The notes: generated by a model not told the origin, from the sequence alone. DNA of 56,742 nt from Campylobacterales bacterium (GCA_016930915.1 JAFGFU010000007.1:1-56742), one strand, 5' to 3'. Shown: positions 27,033-35,341, counted from the stretch's first letter. Translations and numbers: made by a program.

Positions 27033-27163
27033 CTTCTTGCAAAATGAATTTTTCAAGAAGGAAAAGCACCAAGAGTGTGGGCTTTCTGCCAAAGAAAAAC
27101 CAGTGTTAACGTAGCCTTTAGAGTTTTGCTTTAAAGGCATGTCAAGAGTTTTACAAGAACTCT
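27033..27163 (+). other. Intergenic region with three hairpins inside the Mla operon
   Basis: The 150-bp gap between the MCE and lipoprotein genes holds three inverted repeats: CTTCTTG/CAAGAAG (27033-27060), GCCTTTA/TAAAGGC (27114-27138) and AGAGTT/AACTCT (27145-27163). None has a clear T-tract. They could slow or process the transcript; no small RNA can be called. Confidence 0.35.
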
Positions 27164-27181
27164 AATAATTAAAAAGGATAA

Positions 27182-27781
27182 ATGATGAAAAAAGAACTCT
27201 TAGGACTTTGTGCCCTTTTACTTTTTAGCGGTTGTAGTGTTAAGGAAACAACACTCAAACCCTTCAACTATTCGCTTGATCCCATAATTAAACTAGAGCG
27301 ATTTGAAACACATAACGACGATGTACTCAAAATTGCACGTATTGACACACCTAGCGGACTCAATACCAGAGCTATCTTGTATAAAAAAGGTGGTGCGACT
27401 CAGCCTTACAAATATGGTATATGGAGTGAGACCCCTAGTTTAAAACTCCAACACCTCATCACTGAAGCCTTAGAAGACCAAAATCATTTTGAATCAGTCA
27501 TTTCGGGTACTTCTATGGCAGCAAACAACTTAGTCCTAGAATCCGTTTTACACAACTTTGAAGAAGTTTTCGTTGAAGGTGGAAAATCGTATGTATATAT
27601 TAGTATTCGTGTACATCTTATTGAACTCAAGAGCGGTGAAATCTTAGGCAGTGCTCGCCTCTCTTCTAAAAAAGATGTCACCAATACCAATGGAGCAGCA
27701 GGTGTGGTAGAAGCCTTTAACTTTGCAACAGCAGATGTAGTAAAACAACTAGCCGAATGGGTTAATGAGGTTCGTAAATAA
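27182..27781 (+). CDS. ABC-transporter auxiliary lipoprotein (PqiC-like) of the Mla operon
   Basis: A 199-aa lipoprotein: signal peptide with lipobox LFSGC (Cys about 19). The mature part resembles the ABC_trans_aux family (IARIDTPSGLNTRAILYKKGG, YKYGIWSETPSLKLQHLI, YVYISIRVHLIELKSGEIL), usually found with MCE operons. Two tandem ATGs (27182, 27185) follow AAAAAGGAT; either may be used. Probably outer-membrane-anchored partner in lipid transport. Confidence 0.82.
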   Translation: MMKKELLGLCALLLFSGCSVKETTLKPFNYSLDPIIKLERFETHNDDVLKIARIDTPSGLNTRAILYKKGGATQPYKYGIWSETPSLKLQHLITEALEDQNHFESVISGTSMAANNLVLESVLHNFEEVFVEGGKSYVYISIRVHLIELKSGEILGSARLSSKKDVTNTNGAAGVVEAFNFATADVVKQLAEWVNEVRK

Positions 27782-27783
27782 CC

Positions 27784-28011
27784 ATGAAAAAAGCGCTCTT
27801 CTTCACTCTTTTTTTACTTTCAACACTGTTTGCAAAAACGGATTTTAGTGAAATGAGTACAGAAGAGTTAATTGCATTAATTGGCTATGTTGAAGAGCCA
27901 AAAATGGAGCGTTTTTTGAAAGAACTCACACAACGTTTTGAGCAAATGAACGATGAACAAAAAGCGCTTTATGAAGCAGAAAAACAACGAAGAGAATCGC
28001 GTGAAAACTAA
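27784..28011 (+). CDS. Small secreted DUF1104 protein
   Basis: A 75-aa product with a signal peptide (KKALFFTLFLLSTLFA) and a short mature helical region (FSEMSTEELIALIGYV, then a charged helix), as in DUF1104 proteins of Campylobacterota. It starts 2 nt after the lipoprotein gene and overlaps the response regulator start by 11 nt, so it belongs to the two-component operon. A periplasmic input for the kinase is an attractive guess from position. Confidence 0.75.
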   Translation: MKKALFFTLFLLSTLFAKTDFSEMSTEELIALIGYVEEPKMERFLKELTQRFEQMNDEQKALYEAEKQRRESREN

Positions 28012-28669
28012 ACTACTCCTTTTAGAAGATGACACCAACTTAAGTGAAACAGTGTGCGAGTTTTTAGAGTCTAAAGGGTATAACGTTACCCCTGTTTATG
28101 ATGGGGAAAGAGCAGAAGAGATCCTCTATGAACAGCAATTTGACCTTCTTTTACTCGATGTCAATGTCCCGTATCTAAACGGCTTTGAACTGCTCTGTAA
28201 AATGCGTAAAGAATCACAAAACACCCCTGCGATTTTTCTCACTTCTTTAAACAGTATCGAAGATGTTGAACATGGGTATAAAAGCGGATGTGATGATTAT
28301 ATACGTAAGCCTTTTGCCTTAAAAGAGCTTCTTTTTCGCATTGAAACCCTTTTAAAACGAGAGTTTTTTCACACACAAAGCAACAAAATCATTCTCAATG
28401 AAAACAGTGAATATGACACACAAACGCATCAACTTTTTATCAACAATCACGCTATACAGCTTCAAAACAAAGAAGCAAAACTGCTGAAACTTTTCCTTCA
28501 AAAGAAAAATGAAATTATTAGCCATGAGACACTTATGGCGCACCTTTGGGATTATAACGAACAAGGCAGTGACGATACACTTCGCACCTACATTAAAAAC
28601 CTTCGCAAACTAATAGGGAAAGAACAGATTGTTAGCATTAAAAAACTGGGATATAAATTTACGCTCTAG
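28001..28669 (+). CDS. OmpR-family response regulator
   Basis: A 222-aa DNA-binding regulator: receiver with E9/D10/D11 pocket, phospho-acceptor D53 in LLLDVNVP and conserved Lys in IRKPFALKEL; winged helix with QNKEAKLLKLFLQKKNEIISHE and RTYIKNLRKLIGKE. GTG 28001 gives the family-typical KTKLLLLEDD start and overlaps the DUF1104 gene. It aligns over its whole length with the regulator at 9078. Partner kinase follows directly. Confidence 0.87.
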   Translation: MKTKLLLLEDDTNLSETVCEFLESKGYNVTPVYDGERAEEILYEQQFDLLLLDVNVPYLNGFELLCKMRKESQNTPAIFLTSLNSIEDVEHGYKSGCDDYIRKPFALKELLFRIETLLKREFFHTQSNKIILNENSEYDTQTHQLFINNHAIQLQNKEAKLLKLFLQKKNEIISHETLMAHLWDYNEQGSDDTLRTYIKNLRKLIGKEQIVSIKKLGYKFTL

Positions 28670-29816
28670 CGAGAAAAAAACGCTTTGGTCGTTTTTACTT
28701 CTGTATGCGTTTTTAGCACTGCTTATTTTAGCCTTTGTGGCTTTTTTATATTATGATCTTGAACGTAATTTAATGCTTCAAAATCAAAAAGAGAGTCTTT
28801 CAAACCTCACTAATGAGCAAATTTCACGCCTAAAATCTTTACATGTAAACTTTGAAAAAGAACAAACTTACCCAAGAGATGAGCGCTTTAACTCTGCCAT
28901 TTACGATAGTTCACTCAAACAAATTTTCTCGACTCTGCATGCTAAAAAAGTCAATCTTTATGAAGATATTTATCTTGAAAATGGGAGAATTTACTTTATT
29001 AAAGAGCTAGAGTCTTACTATTTGGGTGCACGCTACATTGTCATTGAAGTTCCAGCTCCAAAGCGATGGGATCGTAAAGTCTACCGCAAACTCCTGCTTT
29101 ATGGTGGACTTATCTTTGGAGTGTTGGTGGTTATTGGTTATTTTTTATTGAACCTTCTTTTGCGTCCCATAAGAGAAACCATTGTACTGTTAGATCGTTT
29201 CATTAAAGACACCACACATGAGCTTAATACTCCCATCAATGCCATTCTCTCCAATATTGAAATGATTGAACTTGAAACACTCGATAGCGCCTTGGCAAAG
29301 AAGATTAAACGCATGAGTATTGCCTCTAAAACTATCTCGAACCTTTATGATGATTTAACCTATTTGGTTCTTTCAAATCATATGGGCTCACACGATGAAA
29401 GCGTTGATCTTAAGACACTCATTGAAGAGCGCATTGAGTATTTTGCACTGCTTTTAGAGTCAAAAAAGATTACGATAAGCACGGATTTACAAGAGAATAT
29501 CACCTTAATCATTGATCGAAAAAAAATGGCTAAATTGATTGATAATATTCTCTCCAATGCCATTAAATACAACACCCTACAAGGCTCTATTTATTTCAGC
29601 CTTAGCCCTGAGGGTATCGTGATTCAAGACAGTGGTAGAGGAATAGAAGAGAATCAAATCCATCAAGTTTTTGAACGCTACACTCGCTTTGATAGAAGTG
29701 TGGGAGGGTTTGGTATTGGGCTTAATATTGTCTGGACGATTGCTAAAGAATACTCTTTACATGTAAAGATTAACTCTCAAGCAAATCAAGGAACATGCGT
29801 GAAAATTTCATGGTAA
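28629..29816 (+). CDS. Sensor histidine kinase
   Basis: Kinase partner of the preceding regulator: helix at about 18-40, periplasmic domain of about 110 residues, helix about 155-175, H-box DTTHELNTPINAIL, N-box NILSNAIKYN, G1 IQDSGRG, G2 GGFGIGLNIVW. Annotated from TTG 28629 (AGGGAAAG upstream), up to 395 aa, but no ATG, GTG or TTG occurs between there and the first helix, so the start is unsettled. Two palindrome copies (28838-28849, 29756-29767) encode Leu-His-Val. It overlaps the next gene by 7 nt. Confidence 0.83.
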   Translation: MLALKNWDINLRSSEKKTLWSFLLLYAFLALLILAFVAFLYYDLERNLMLQNQKESLSNLTNEQISRLKSLHVNFEKEQTYPRDERFNSAIYDSSLKQIFSTLHAKKVNLYEDIYLENGRIYFIKELESYYLGARYIVIEVPAPKRWDRKVYRKLLLYGGLIFGVLVVIGYFLLNLLLRPIRETIVLLDRFIKDTTHELNTPINAILSNIEMIELETLDSALAKKIKRMSIASKTISNLYDDLTYLVLSNHMGSHDESVDLKTLIEERIEYFALLLESKKITISTDLQENITLIIDRKKMAKLIDNILSNAIKYNTLQGSIYFSLSPEGIVIQDSGRGIEENQIHQVFERYTRFDRSVGGFGIGLNIVWTIAKEYSLHVKINSQANQGTCVKISW

Positions 29817-30145
29817 AACATATTCTCTTTTTATTGGTTATTGGCTCCATTTGCTGTGCAAAACAAAATGTATATGAGCAAAACTGTCTTTCTTGCCACA
29901 AAGAATTGGCTGTAAAAATTGACAAATTTTTTTACCGATATCTACTGAAATATAGCAGCGAAGTGGAAGTAAAAAAAGCAATGATAGCCTATCTTAAGAA
30001 TCCTAAAAAAGATACTTCTATCTTGCAAGATGGCCTTATACAACGCTTTGGGATTAAGAAAAGGACAACACTAACAGATGAAAAACTCAAAGAATCAATC
30101 GATATTTACTGGGATACATACACCGTTTTTGGTCGCCTCAAATAG
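29810..30145 (+). CDS. Small c-type cytochrome-like protein
   Basis: A 111-aa precursor with a signal peptide (VKHILFLLVIGSICCA) and one heme motif CLSCH near residue 27; the rest is helical and basic without an obvious distal Met ligand. ATG 29810 overlaps the kinase gene, so expression is tied to the two-component operon. Might supply a redox signal to the kinase; this is inference from gene order. Confidence 0.75.
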   Translation: MVKHILFLLVIGSICCAKQNVYEQNCLSCHKELAVKIDKFFYRYLLKYSSEVEVKKAMIAYLKNPKKDTSILQDGLIQRFGIKKRTTLTDEKLKESIDIYWDTYTVFGRLK

Positions 30146-30146
30146 C

Positions 30147-30158
30147 GTTACATGTAAG
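30147..30158. repeat. Iterated palindrome variant GTTACATGTAAG at a convergent junction
   Basis: The TTACATGTAA core encodes the last two residues and stop (Tyr-Met-stop) of dgkA on the minus strand and begins 3 nt after the cytochrome stop on the plus strand. Confidence 0.85.
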
Positions 30159-30510
30159 CTTTAAGAAGACACAAAAACCACACCGCAACAAACACTACAA
30201 TGCTAAGAAACACCACCGCACTGCCTGCATCTTTAGCGCGTCCTGCCATTTCATGGTATTCGAGTGTTACCAAATCGGTCACGCGCTCAATGGCACTGTT
30301 CATTGCTTCAGCAATGGGCATTCCCATTAAAGCGATAAACATTAACAGTTTATAACTAAGCTCCAAAGGAATGAAAAAAAGAAAAGGAGTTAAAAGAAGC
30401 ACTAAAATGAGCTCCAAACGAAACGATGTCTCATGAGCAATAATATCTCGAAGCCCTTTAAGTGCATAAGTTGTGTTTTTAAAAAAATGGTATTTTGGTT
30501 GGTTTCTCAC
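30148..30510 (-). CDS. dgkA: Diacylglycerol kinase DgkA
   Basis: Small integral membrane kinase recycling diacylglycerol to phosphatidic acid. The 120-aa protein has three helices and the family signature EAMNSAIERVTDLV plus AGRAKDAGSAVVFLS; usual length. Start is GTG 30510 with AAAGG 6 nt upstream. It follows a small membrane protein gene by 9 nt. Confidence 0.92.
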   Translation of the reverse strand: MRNQPKYHFFKNTTYALKGLRDIIAHETSFRLELILVLLLTPFLFFIPLELSYKLLMFIALMGMPIAEAMNSAIERVTDLVTLEYHEMAGRAKDAGSAVVFLSIVVFVAVWFLCLLKAYM

Positions 30511-30519
30511 GGAATGCCT

Positions 30520-30819
30520 TTAGTCTAAACAGATATTTTTTGCCACATACCACTTGACAATTGCCATCGTCGAGTAGTTCATTTCACGTTGTTCAAAAGG
30601 GATAGAAGCAATGCACATTTTAGAGCTAACCACTCCACTTACGAGTGTTAAAAAGAGAAAAAATGCAATGCCCGCCCAAATGTTGTACACATATCCAATC
30701 CACAAACCCACACCCCACGGGCTAAGCGCTAAGAGTCCATAAAAAAAATATTGCGCTACTTTACACCAAAACCCTTTGATTTTTGGGACAACTTCAATGC
30801 GCGGAGGAATGGGTTGCAT
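30520..30819 (-). CDS. Small membrane protein, function unknown
   Basis: A 99-aa product with two helices (about 24-45 and 50-70), Trp-rich (FWCKVAQYFFYGLLALSPWG), and a C-terminal soluble tail with Cys residues. It sits 3 nt after the YajQ gene and 9 nt before dgkA in one operon. I do not recognise the family. Confidence 0.7.
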   Translation of the reverse strand: MQPIPPRIEVVPKIKGFWCKVAQYFFYGLLALSPWGVGLWIGYVYNIWAGIAFFLFLTLVSGVVSSKMCIASIPFEQREMNYSTMAIVKWYVAKNICLD

Positions 30820-30822
30820 GTG

Positions 30823-31320
30823 TTATTTTAAATTGGTAAAGTTCACAGGAAAGTCAAATTCACATCCACGAATCGCAGCAATAGCTTCTTGTAAATCATC
30901 AATGCTTTTGCCCTCAACTCTGACCACATCACCTCGAATAGAAGCTTGAACTTTGAGTTTTAAATCTTTAATCTCTTTGACAATTTTTTTGGCATCATCA
31001 CTGGAAATCGCATCCACAATGCTCACCGTTACCTTCACTTTTGAACCACCTGCTGGCTCACGTTTAAGCTCTTTGAGCGCTTTGCCTGAAATGCCTCGCT
31101 TAATCGCCTCAGAAACTAATGCATCGACCATCGCATCCGCTTTAGAATCAGTGGTAGTCACTAACATAACAGTTTTAGCTTTTTCATTGTGGTCAAACTC
31201 ACACGTCACCCCTTTAAAATCCCAACGATTGGTAATCACTTTTTTAGCTTGCTCGTACGCATCTTTAAACTTTTGTTTATCAATCTCTGCACTAATGTCA
31301 AAACTATGCTCTTTTGCCAT
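30823..31320 (-). CDS. YajQ-family (DUF520) nucleotide-binding protein
   Basis: A 165-aa protein of the YajQ family, some members of which bind c-di-GMP or nucleic acids. Landmarks: N-terminal HSFDISAEID, ITNRWDFKGV and the C-terminal AIRGCEFDFPVNFTNLK. GGAGAG precedes the ATG. Same-strand neighbours suggest one operon with the 2-hydroxyacid dehydrogenase upstream; I recall a similar order in Campylobacter. Confidence 0.9.
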   Translation of the reverse strand: MAKEHSFDISAEIDKQKFKDAYEQAKKVITNRWDFKGVTCEFDHNEKAKTVMLVTTTDSKADAMVDALVSEAIKRGISGKALKELKREPAGGSKVKVTVSIVDAISSDDAKKIVKEIKDLKLKVQASIRGDVVRVEGKSIDDLQEAIAAIRGCEFDFPVNFTNLK

Positions 31321-31329
31321 ACTCTCTCC

Positions 31330-32262
31330 TTATTGTCTTAAAAAATCTTTGATATTTTCACCCACCAAACGGATGAGTTCGCGTCTTGCTTCCACACTTG
31401 CCCACGCAATATGCGGTGTGATAATCAAACGCTCACAATGCTTTACATGTAAAAGCGGATGATTCGCTTCCATAGGCTCTTTTTCTAACACATCAAGTCC
31501 TGCAAAAAGCTCTTTGTTATCCATAACTTCCGCCAAATCACCCTCATGCACAATGCCTCCACGCCCCACGTTAATGAGAATAGCTCCTTTTTTCATCATT
31601 ATCAATTGCTCTTTGCGCACCAAATAGCGTGTTTTCTCATTCAAAGGGGCATGAATGGAGACAATGTCACACGTTCGCATCATCTCATCCAAAGAGAGCT
31701 GTTGGTACGTACCATTATGGTTGGCGCCACTGGTCGAATAATAGAGCACTTCTGCCCCAAAAGCCGTGGCAATTTTAGCCACCTCTTTACCAATATTTCC
31801 TAGCCCAATAATGCCCCAACGTTTCCCTTTAATTTCAGAAAAAGGCTGACCCAGATGAGTAAAAATAGGGCTTTTAACCCACGCACCTGACTTCACATAC
31901 GCATCATAATAGGCAAGTTTACCTAACAAATTAAGCGCTAACATCAGCGTTGTTTGTGCCACGGACGCCGTAGAATACCCCGCAACATTTTTAACCACAA
32001 TCCCTTTGTGCTTTGCATACTCCAAATCAACATTGTTCATGCCCGTAGCAGTAATACAAATGAGTCCTAAATTTGGGCAAGCATCCATCACTGCTTTATC
32101 AATGAGCACTTTATTGGTGAGCACAATTTTGGCATCACCGATGTATTCTACGCGCTCTTCAAGTGAGGTTGTATCAAAGGCTTCAAACACTCCAAATTGC
32201 GAAAAAAGGCTTAAATCCGCATCATCACCCAATGTTTTTGCATCCAAACAAACTATTTTCAT
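31330..32262 (-). CDS. D-isomer-specific 2-hydroxyacid dehydrogenase
   Basis: NAD-dependent enzyme reducing 2-keto acids such as hydroxypyruvate or glyoxylate. The 310-aa product has the Rossmann motif GIIGLGNIGKEVA, the catalytic-region Arg in LINVGRGGIVHEG, Glu in VLEKEPM and catalytic His in ITPHIAWAS. Closest by feel to glycerate dehydrogenases (HprA). A palindrome copy (31442-31453) is read as Leu-His-Val-Lys. Gaps of 9 and 3 nt to neighbours indicate an operon. Confidence 0.88.
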   Translation of the reverse strand: MKIVCLDAKTLGDDADLSLFSQFGVFEAFDTTSLEERVEYIGDAKIVLTNKVLIDKAVMDACPNLGLICITATGMNNVDLEYAKHKGIVVKNVAGYSTASVAQTTLMLALNLLGKLAYYDAYVKSGAWVKSPIFTHLGQPFSEIKGKRWGIIGLGNIGKEVAKIATAFGAEVLYYSTSGANHNGTYQQLSLDEMMRTCDIVSIHAPLNEKTRYLVRKEQLIMMKKGAILINVGRGGIVHEGDLAEVMDNKELFAGLDVLEKEPMEANHPLLHVKHCERLIITPHIAWASVEARRELIRLVGENIKDFLRQ

Positions 32263-32265
32263 CGC

Positions 32266-33447
32266 TTAATCCTTTATGCGGTGTCCCACAAATTTTGAAA
32301 AATTTTCCATAATCAATCCGCCCCGTCTAAACCCTAAGCCACACCCCTCATACGCAAAGAAAACACCCGCTTGGTAGCTTCTTCCCTGTTCATCTTTGGG
32401 CAACTCTGCATAGGCTTGATATATAGGTTTAAAATTACCATATTCGCCCTCAGTTTTTTCGATAACAGACATATCACGCTCATAAATAACCGTGTTAGCC
32501 CCTTCCCTTCCAAACGCTCTTTTTTCAACTTGTTTTTGACCTTTTAAAGGTTCAAACGACGTCTCAAGTAGTAACGGATGATTGGGAAAAAGATCCCATA
32601 AAATTTTCATAAACGCTTTACTTTGAAAAAGAAGCGTATAGGCAGGATTTAAAATAATCGCTTTTTGCTCTTGAACAATCTCATCCAATAAAAGGGCTAA
32701 ATCACCCTCTTCAATCGCAATATTTTCCCACGGAATGAGTTTAAACCAATATTCAAAATTCTCATCGCCCTTAAAAATTCCCTCACTGCCATTAAAACCC
32801 ACCTCATCTACGTAAGCAAAATCGGTGTGAAAACCCGCTTCATTAGCAGCACTTTGAAGCAAACGGGTGGTGTTTTCATCTTCAATATTTCCACGAATGG
32901 AGGAGAATAAAATTTTCCACCCTTCATAATACTGTGAGAAATCTTCGGTATCACCCTCTAAAACAACCAGACGTTTAAAGTTCTCTTTAAGCGCTTCAAA
33001 AACGGTATTGAACTGTTTGGCTTCATCCATGCCATTGGCTTTTAGCATCGCCCATTGGATAATAGCTGTCTCATAGAGTGAGGTTGGCGTATCGGCATTA
33101 AATTCGATAAGCTTGATGGGCTTTCCATCGACACCTCCCGCAAAATCAAAACGACCGTAGAGATGCCAATGCACGTCATTTTCCCATGAGTTTTTAATTA
33201 ATTCAACCAAATTAAAAGGGATATTGAGCTCATGGAATAAATCATTATCAATAACGTATTGTCCTGCCTCTGCAAACATGTCGTATAACGTGTTAGCTGC
33301 TTCATAATAGGCTTCTACTTCATCATTGCTCACCAATACCAATTCATCGGCTACATACGATGTTTCATCACTATCGGTATGCCAATAAAATCCAATCGAT
33401 TCTAAAAATGCTTTACTTAATGGTTTAATTTTTTCTATGTGTAACAT
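32266..33447 (-). CDS. Glutathionylspermidine synthase-like ATP-grasp protein (YgiC/YjfC family)
   Basis: A 393-aa ligase-like protein homologous to the synthetase half of glutathionylspermidine synthase. Motifs include GRFDFAGG, IKLIEFNADTPTSLYETA (substrate/ATP site) and C-terminal VFFAYEGCGLGFRRGG. GGAGGA precedes the ATG. As in enterobacterial ygiBC, it is adjacent to a small lipoprotein. The true substrate of this family is not known; an N-terminal amidase is absent. Confidence 0.88.
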   Translation of the reverse strand: MLHIEKIKPLSKAFLESIGFYWHTDSDETSYVADELVLVSNDEVEAYYEAANTLYDMFAEAGQYVIDNDLFHELNIPFNLVELIKNSWENDVHWHLYGRFDFAGGVDGKPIKLIEFNADTPTSLYETAIIQWAMLKANGMDEAKQFNTVFEALKENFKRLVVLEGDTEDFSQYYEGWKILFSSIRGNIEDENTTRLLQSAANEAGFHTDFAYVDEVGFNGSEGIFKGDENFEYWFKLIPWENIAIEEGDLALLLDEIVQEQKAIILNPAYTLLFQSKAFMKILWDLFPNHPLLLETSFEPLKGQKQVEKRAFGREGANTVIYERDMSVIEKTEGEYGNFKPIYQAYAELPKDEQGRSYQAGVFFAYEGCGLGFRRGGLIMENFSKFVGHRIKD

Positions 33448-33449
33448 AT

Positions 33450-34073
33450 TTATCCTCCAAAACTGCTAGGTGCTTTTGATGCTGAACTGGTTGATGAGGT
33501 GGATGTCCCTGATTTTGAGCCAAAAAATCCACTGCTTTTACTCGCACTACTGGTTCCAGAAGTAGACATAGGTTTATTAAAACTTGTAGTACTACGAGAA
33601 TAAGCTTGAGGTGATTTATAGGTTGTTGCACGTTGATTTTGATAATTTTGGTTATTAAAAAGCTTATTACCAATCCAACTACCAATCATTGCGCCTGCAA
33701 TACTAGAGAGTAAAACACCACCCAATCCCATCTGCCCTGAGCTTAACTGTGGATTTGTTAAAGCTGAAGTATTATTATCAATTTTAGCAGCTTCTTCTTT
33801 GACTAAAGTATCTATTTCAGTTTGAGATAAAATACGCTCACTTCCATCAGGTTGTCGCACAATAACACGGGTGGTAGAACTAGGATATTCTTCAGCAATT
33901 TTATATTCACCTGGTGATATTTCATCGACAATAACCAGCGCACCTTGCGTTTTTGCAGCTTCGGCTAAAGCATTTTTATCTTCTTTTTGCTCACACCCTT
34001 GCATAGAAGCAATGACCATCACGCCAATGCCTCCAGCAATCATATAATCTGAAATTTTTCGAATGTACTTCAT
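33450..34073 (-). CDS. UPF0323-family lipoprotein
   Basis: A 207-aa lipoprotein: signal segment with lipobox ASMQGC (Cys about 27), a globular part (VIVDEISPGEYKIAEEYP, TRVIVRQPDGSERIL), a Gly-rich hydrophobic stretch (GLGGVLLSSIAGAMIGSWIG) and a Ser/Thr/Gly low-complexity tail. It directly precedes the ATP-grasp gene by 2 nt. The pairing with a glutathionylspermidine-synthase-like enzyme hints that the enzyme acts on this protein or on envelope material; this is inference. Confidence 0.83.
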   Translation of the reverse strand: MKYIRKISDYMIAGGIGVMVIASMQGCEQKEDKNALAEAAKTQGALVIVDEISPGEYKIAEEYPSSTTRVIVRQPDGSERILSQTEIDTLVKEEAAKIDNNTSALTNPQLSSGQMGLGGVLLSSIAGAMIGSWIGNKLFNNQNYQNQRATTYKSPQAYSRSTTSFNKPMSTSGTSSASKSSGFFGSKSGTSTSSTSSASKAPSSFGG

Positions 34074-34078
34074 TATTA

Positions 34079-34792
34079 TTATTCTCCTAATATCTCTTTG
34101 AGTTTTTTACCTTTTTTAATAAATAACTTTCCATTTTTATCCATAACACTATCAAGATGTCCTACTTTTTTACCTACTTTATCACTAATATCGTGTTTCT
34201 CTTTTTTTGAAAATCCCTTTTCTTTTAAATAGCTTCTCAAATCTCTCCAGTCGCTGTAAGCATCAACCGTGAAATCTATTTCCCTGTGTTCTTCTTCGTC
34301 TAGTACATCCGCCTCTTCATACGCATGTATCGATGGTGTCACTACGTGCGACATTGGCGTTAAATGCTCTTCATTATGCGAGGATGCTGGCTCAATATTC
34401 GTATGGGTGATTTGTCGATTTGCTAAAGAAAGAATGGCTTTTAATTGCTCATCTCGCTCTTTATAAATCATCTCGATTTTTTCTTTAGACTCAATAAGCA
34501 TACGCTCTTTATCAGCAATAAGACGCTCTTTATCAGCTTCTAATTTTGCATTCTTTTGCTTCATCTCATCAAGTTGCACTTTTAATAATTCCACATAAGC
34601 ACTATTCTCAATGCTCATATCAGTTCGGCGTGTTGGGGTACTCTCTTTTAGATTACTCTTTGTTAGCATAATGTATTTCACACCATTTTCAACAACACTC
34701 TGCAACGAGCCTCTTCGCAAACGGTTGTAAATAGCCTCTTTACTAACACCTAAAAGCTTCGCCGCCTCAAGAACAGTAAGTTTTTTATCCAT
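34079..34792 (-). CDS. HTH (excisionase/MerR-like) protein with long coiled coil
   Basis: A 237-aa protein. Residues 5-45 form a helix-turn-helix of the HTH_17/excisionase type (LTVLEAAKLLGVSKEAIYNR LRRG). Residues about 68-122 are a coiled coil (KNAKLEADKERLIADKER). The C-terminal 55 residues are a separate basic, conserved-looking domain (WRDLRSYLKEKGFSKKEKHD). First gene of the UPF0323/ATP-grasp operon. DNA-organising or regulatory role is possible; no precise family recognised. Confidence 0.72.
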   Translation of the reverse strand: MDKKLTVLEAAKLLGVSKEAIYNRLRRGSLQSVVENGVKYIMLTKSNLKESTPTRRTDMSIENSAYVELLKVQLDEMKQKNAKLEADKERLIADKERMLIESKEKIEMIYKERDEQLKAILSLANRQITHTNIEPASSHNEEHLTPMSHVVTPSIHAYEEADVLDEEEHREIDFTVDAYSDWRDLRSYLKEKGFSKKEKHDISDKVGKKVGHLDSVMDKNGKLFIKKGKKLKEILGE

Positions 34793-34884
34793 TGTATGAC
34801 CTTTATGCTAACACAAAGAAATATATTTGTTCTTAATGTTATCATAGCTTTGATTAGTTTATTTTTAGGGAAGTCTTAAATAAG

Positions 34885-34922
34885 GAAAAAAAGAAGTAAG
34901 CCAAGAAGCTAACTTCTTGGCT
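34885..34922 (-). terminator. Rho-independent terminator of rpsU
   Basis: On the minus strand a perfect 10-bp stem AGCCAAGAAG/CTTCTTGGCT (plus-strand 34899-34908 with 34913-34922), 4-nt loop, then a T-rich tract. It lies just after rpsU; the remaining gap up to 34793 is AT-rich promoter-like DNA for the HTH gene. Confidence 0.8.
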
Positions 34923-34929
34923 GTGTGTG

Positions 34930-35142
34930 TTAGAGTCTTGACTCGTAACGGCGAAGCATATAAAGTTTTTTCAACTGTTTTTTGCGAGCGCTAATTTTAT
35001 CTTTTTTGCGTTTTTCGGTTGCTGTTTCATAGAAACGTCTTGCACGCACTTCAGTGACAACTAGGTTACGGTCAACTTGTTTTTTAAACTTTCTATACGC
35101 TTCGTCAAACGATTCGTTAGGATGTAATTTAATTCCTGGCAT
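34930..35142 (-). CDS. rpsU: 30S ribosomal protein bS21
   Basis: Small-subunit ribosomal protein involved in translation initiation. The 70-aa sequence [20 protein letters not shown], then the basic helix with RRFYE and [14 protein letters not shown], is the usual length. A strong AAAGGTGG ribosome-binding site precedes the ATG. Monocistronic, with its own terminator. Confidence 0.95.
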   Translation of the reverse strand: MPGIKLHPNESFDEAYRKFKKQVDRNLVVTEVRARRFYETATEKRKKDKISARKKQLKKLYMLRRYESRL

Positions 35143-35193
35143 ACTCTATCCACCACCTTTCTGATGAATTTAGGGGGAGATTATACCTAAGTA

Positions 35194-35240
35194 CTTTTAC
35201 ATGTAAGCTTAAGAGATATCATTATCCTTACATGTAAAAG
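35194..35240. repeat. Inverted pair of iterated palindromes
   Basis: CTTTTACATGTAAG (35194-35207) and its exact reverse complement CTTACATGTAAAAG (35227-35240) are separated by 19 bp, in the 199-bp gap between rpsU and the resolvase-like gene. Centres are 31 bp apart. A -10-like TATTAT (35243-35248) follows the second copy by 2 bp. Confidence 0.88.
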
Positions 35241-35280
35241 GGTATTATCCTATTTTTCTGACGATAAAAATCTTTTTTAT

Positions 35281-35310
35281 ATTGACTTCATACGTCAATC
35301 TTTGTATACT
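35281..35310 (+). promoter_or_regulatory. Inverted repeat and -10 box upstream of the resolvase-like gene
   Basis: ATTGAC (35281-35286) and GTCAAT (35294-35299) form a 6-7-6 inverted repeat, followed by TATACT (35305-35310) as a possible -10. The start codon is 32 nt further. The left half ends with TTGAC, which could double as a -35. An operator for autoregulation by the downstream HTH protein is a guess. Confidence 0.4.
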
Positions 35311-35341
35311 TTCAATAAAATGACAAAAAGGTGACAATTTT

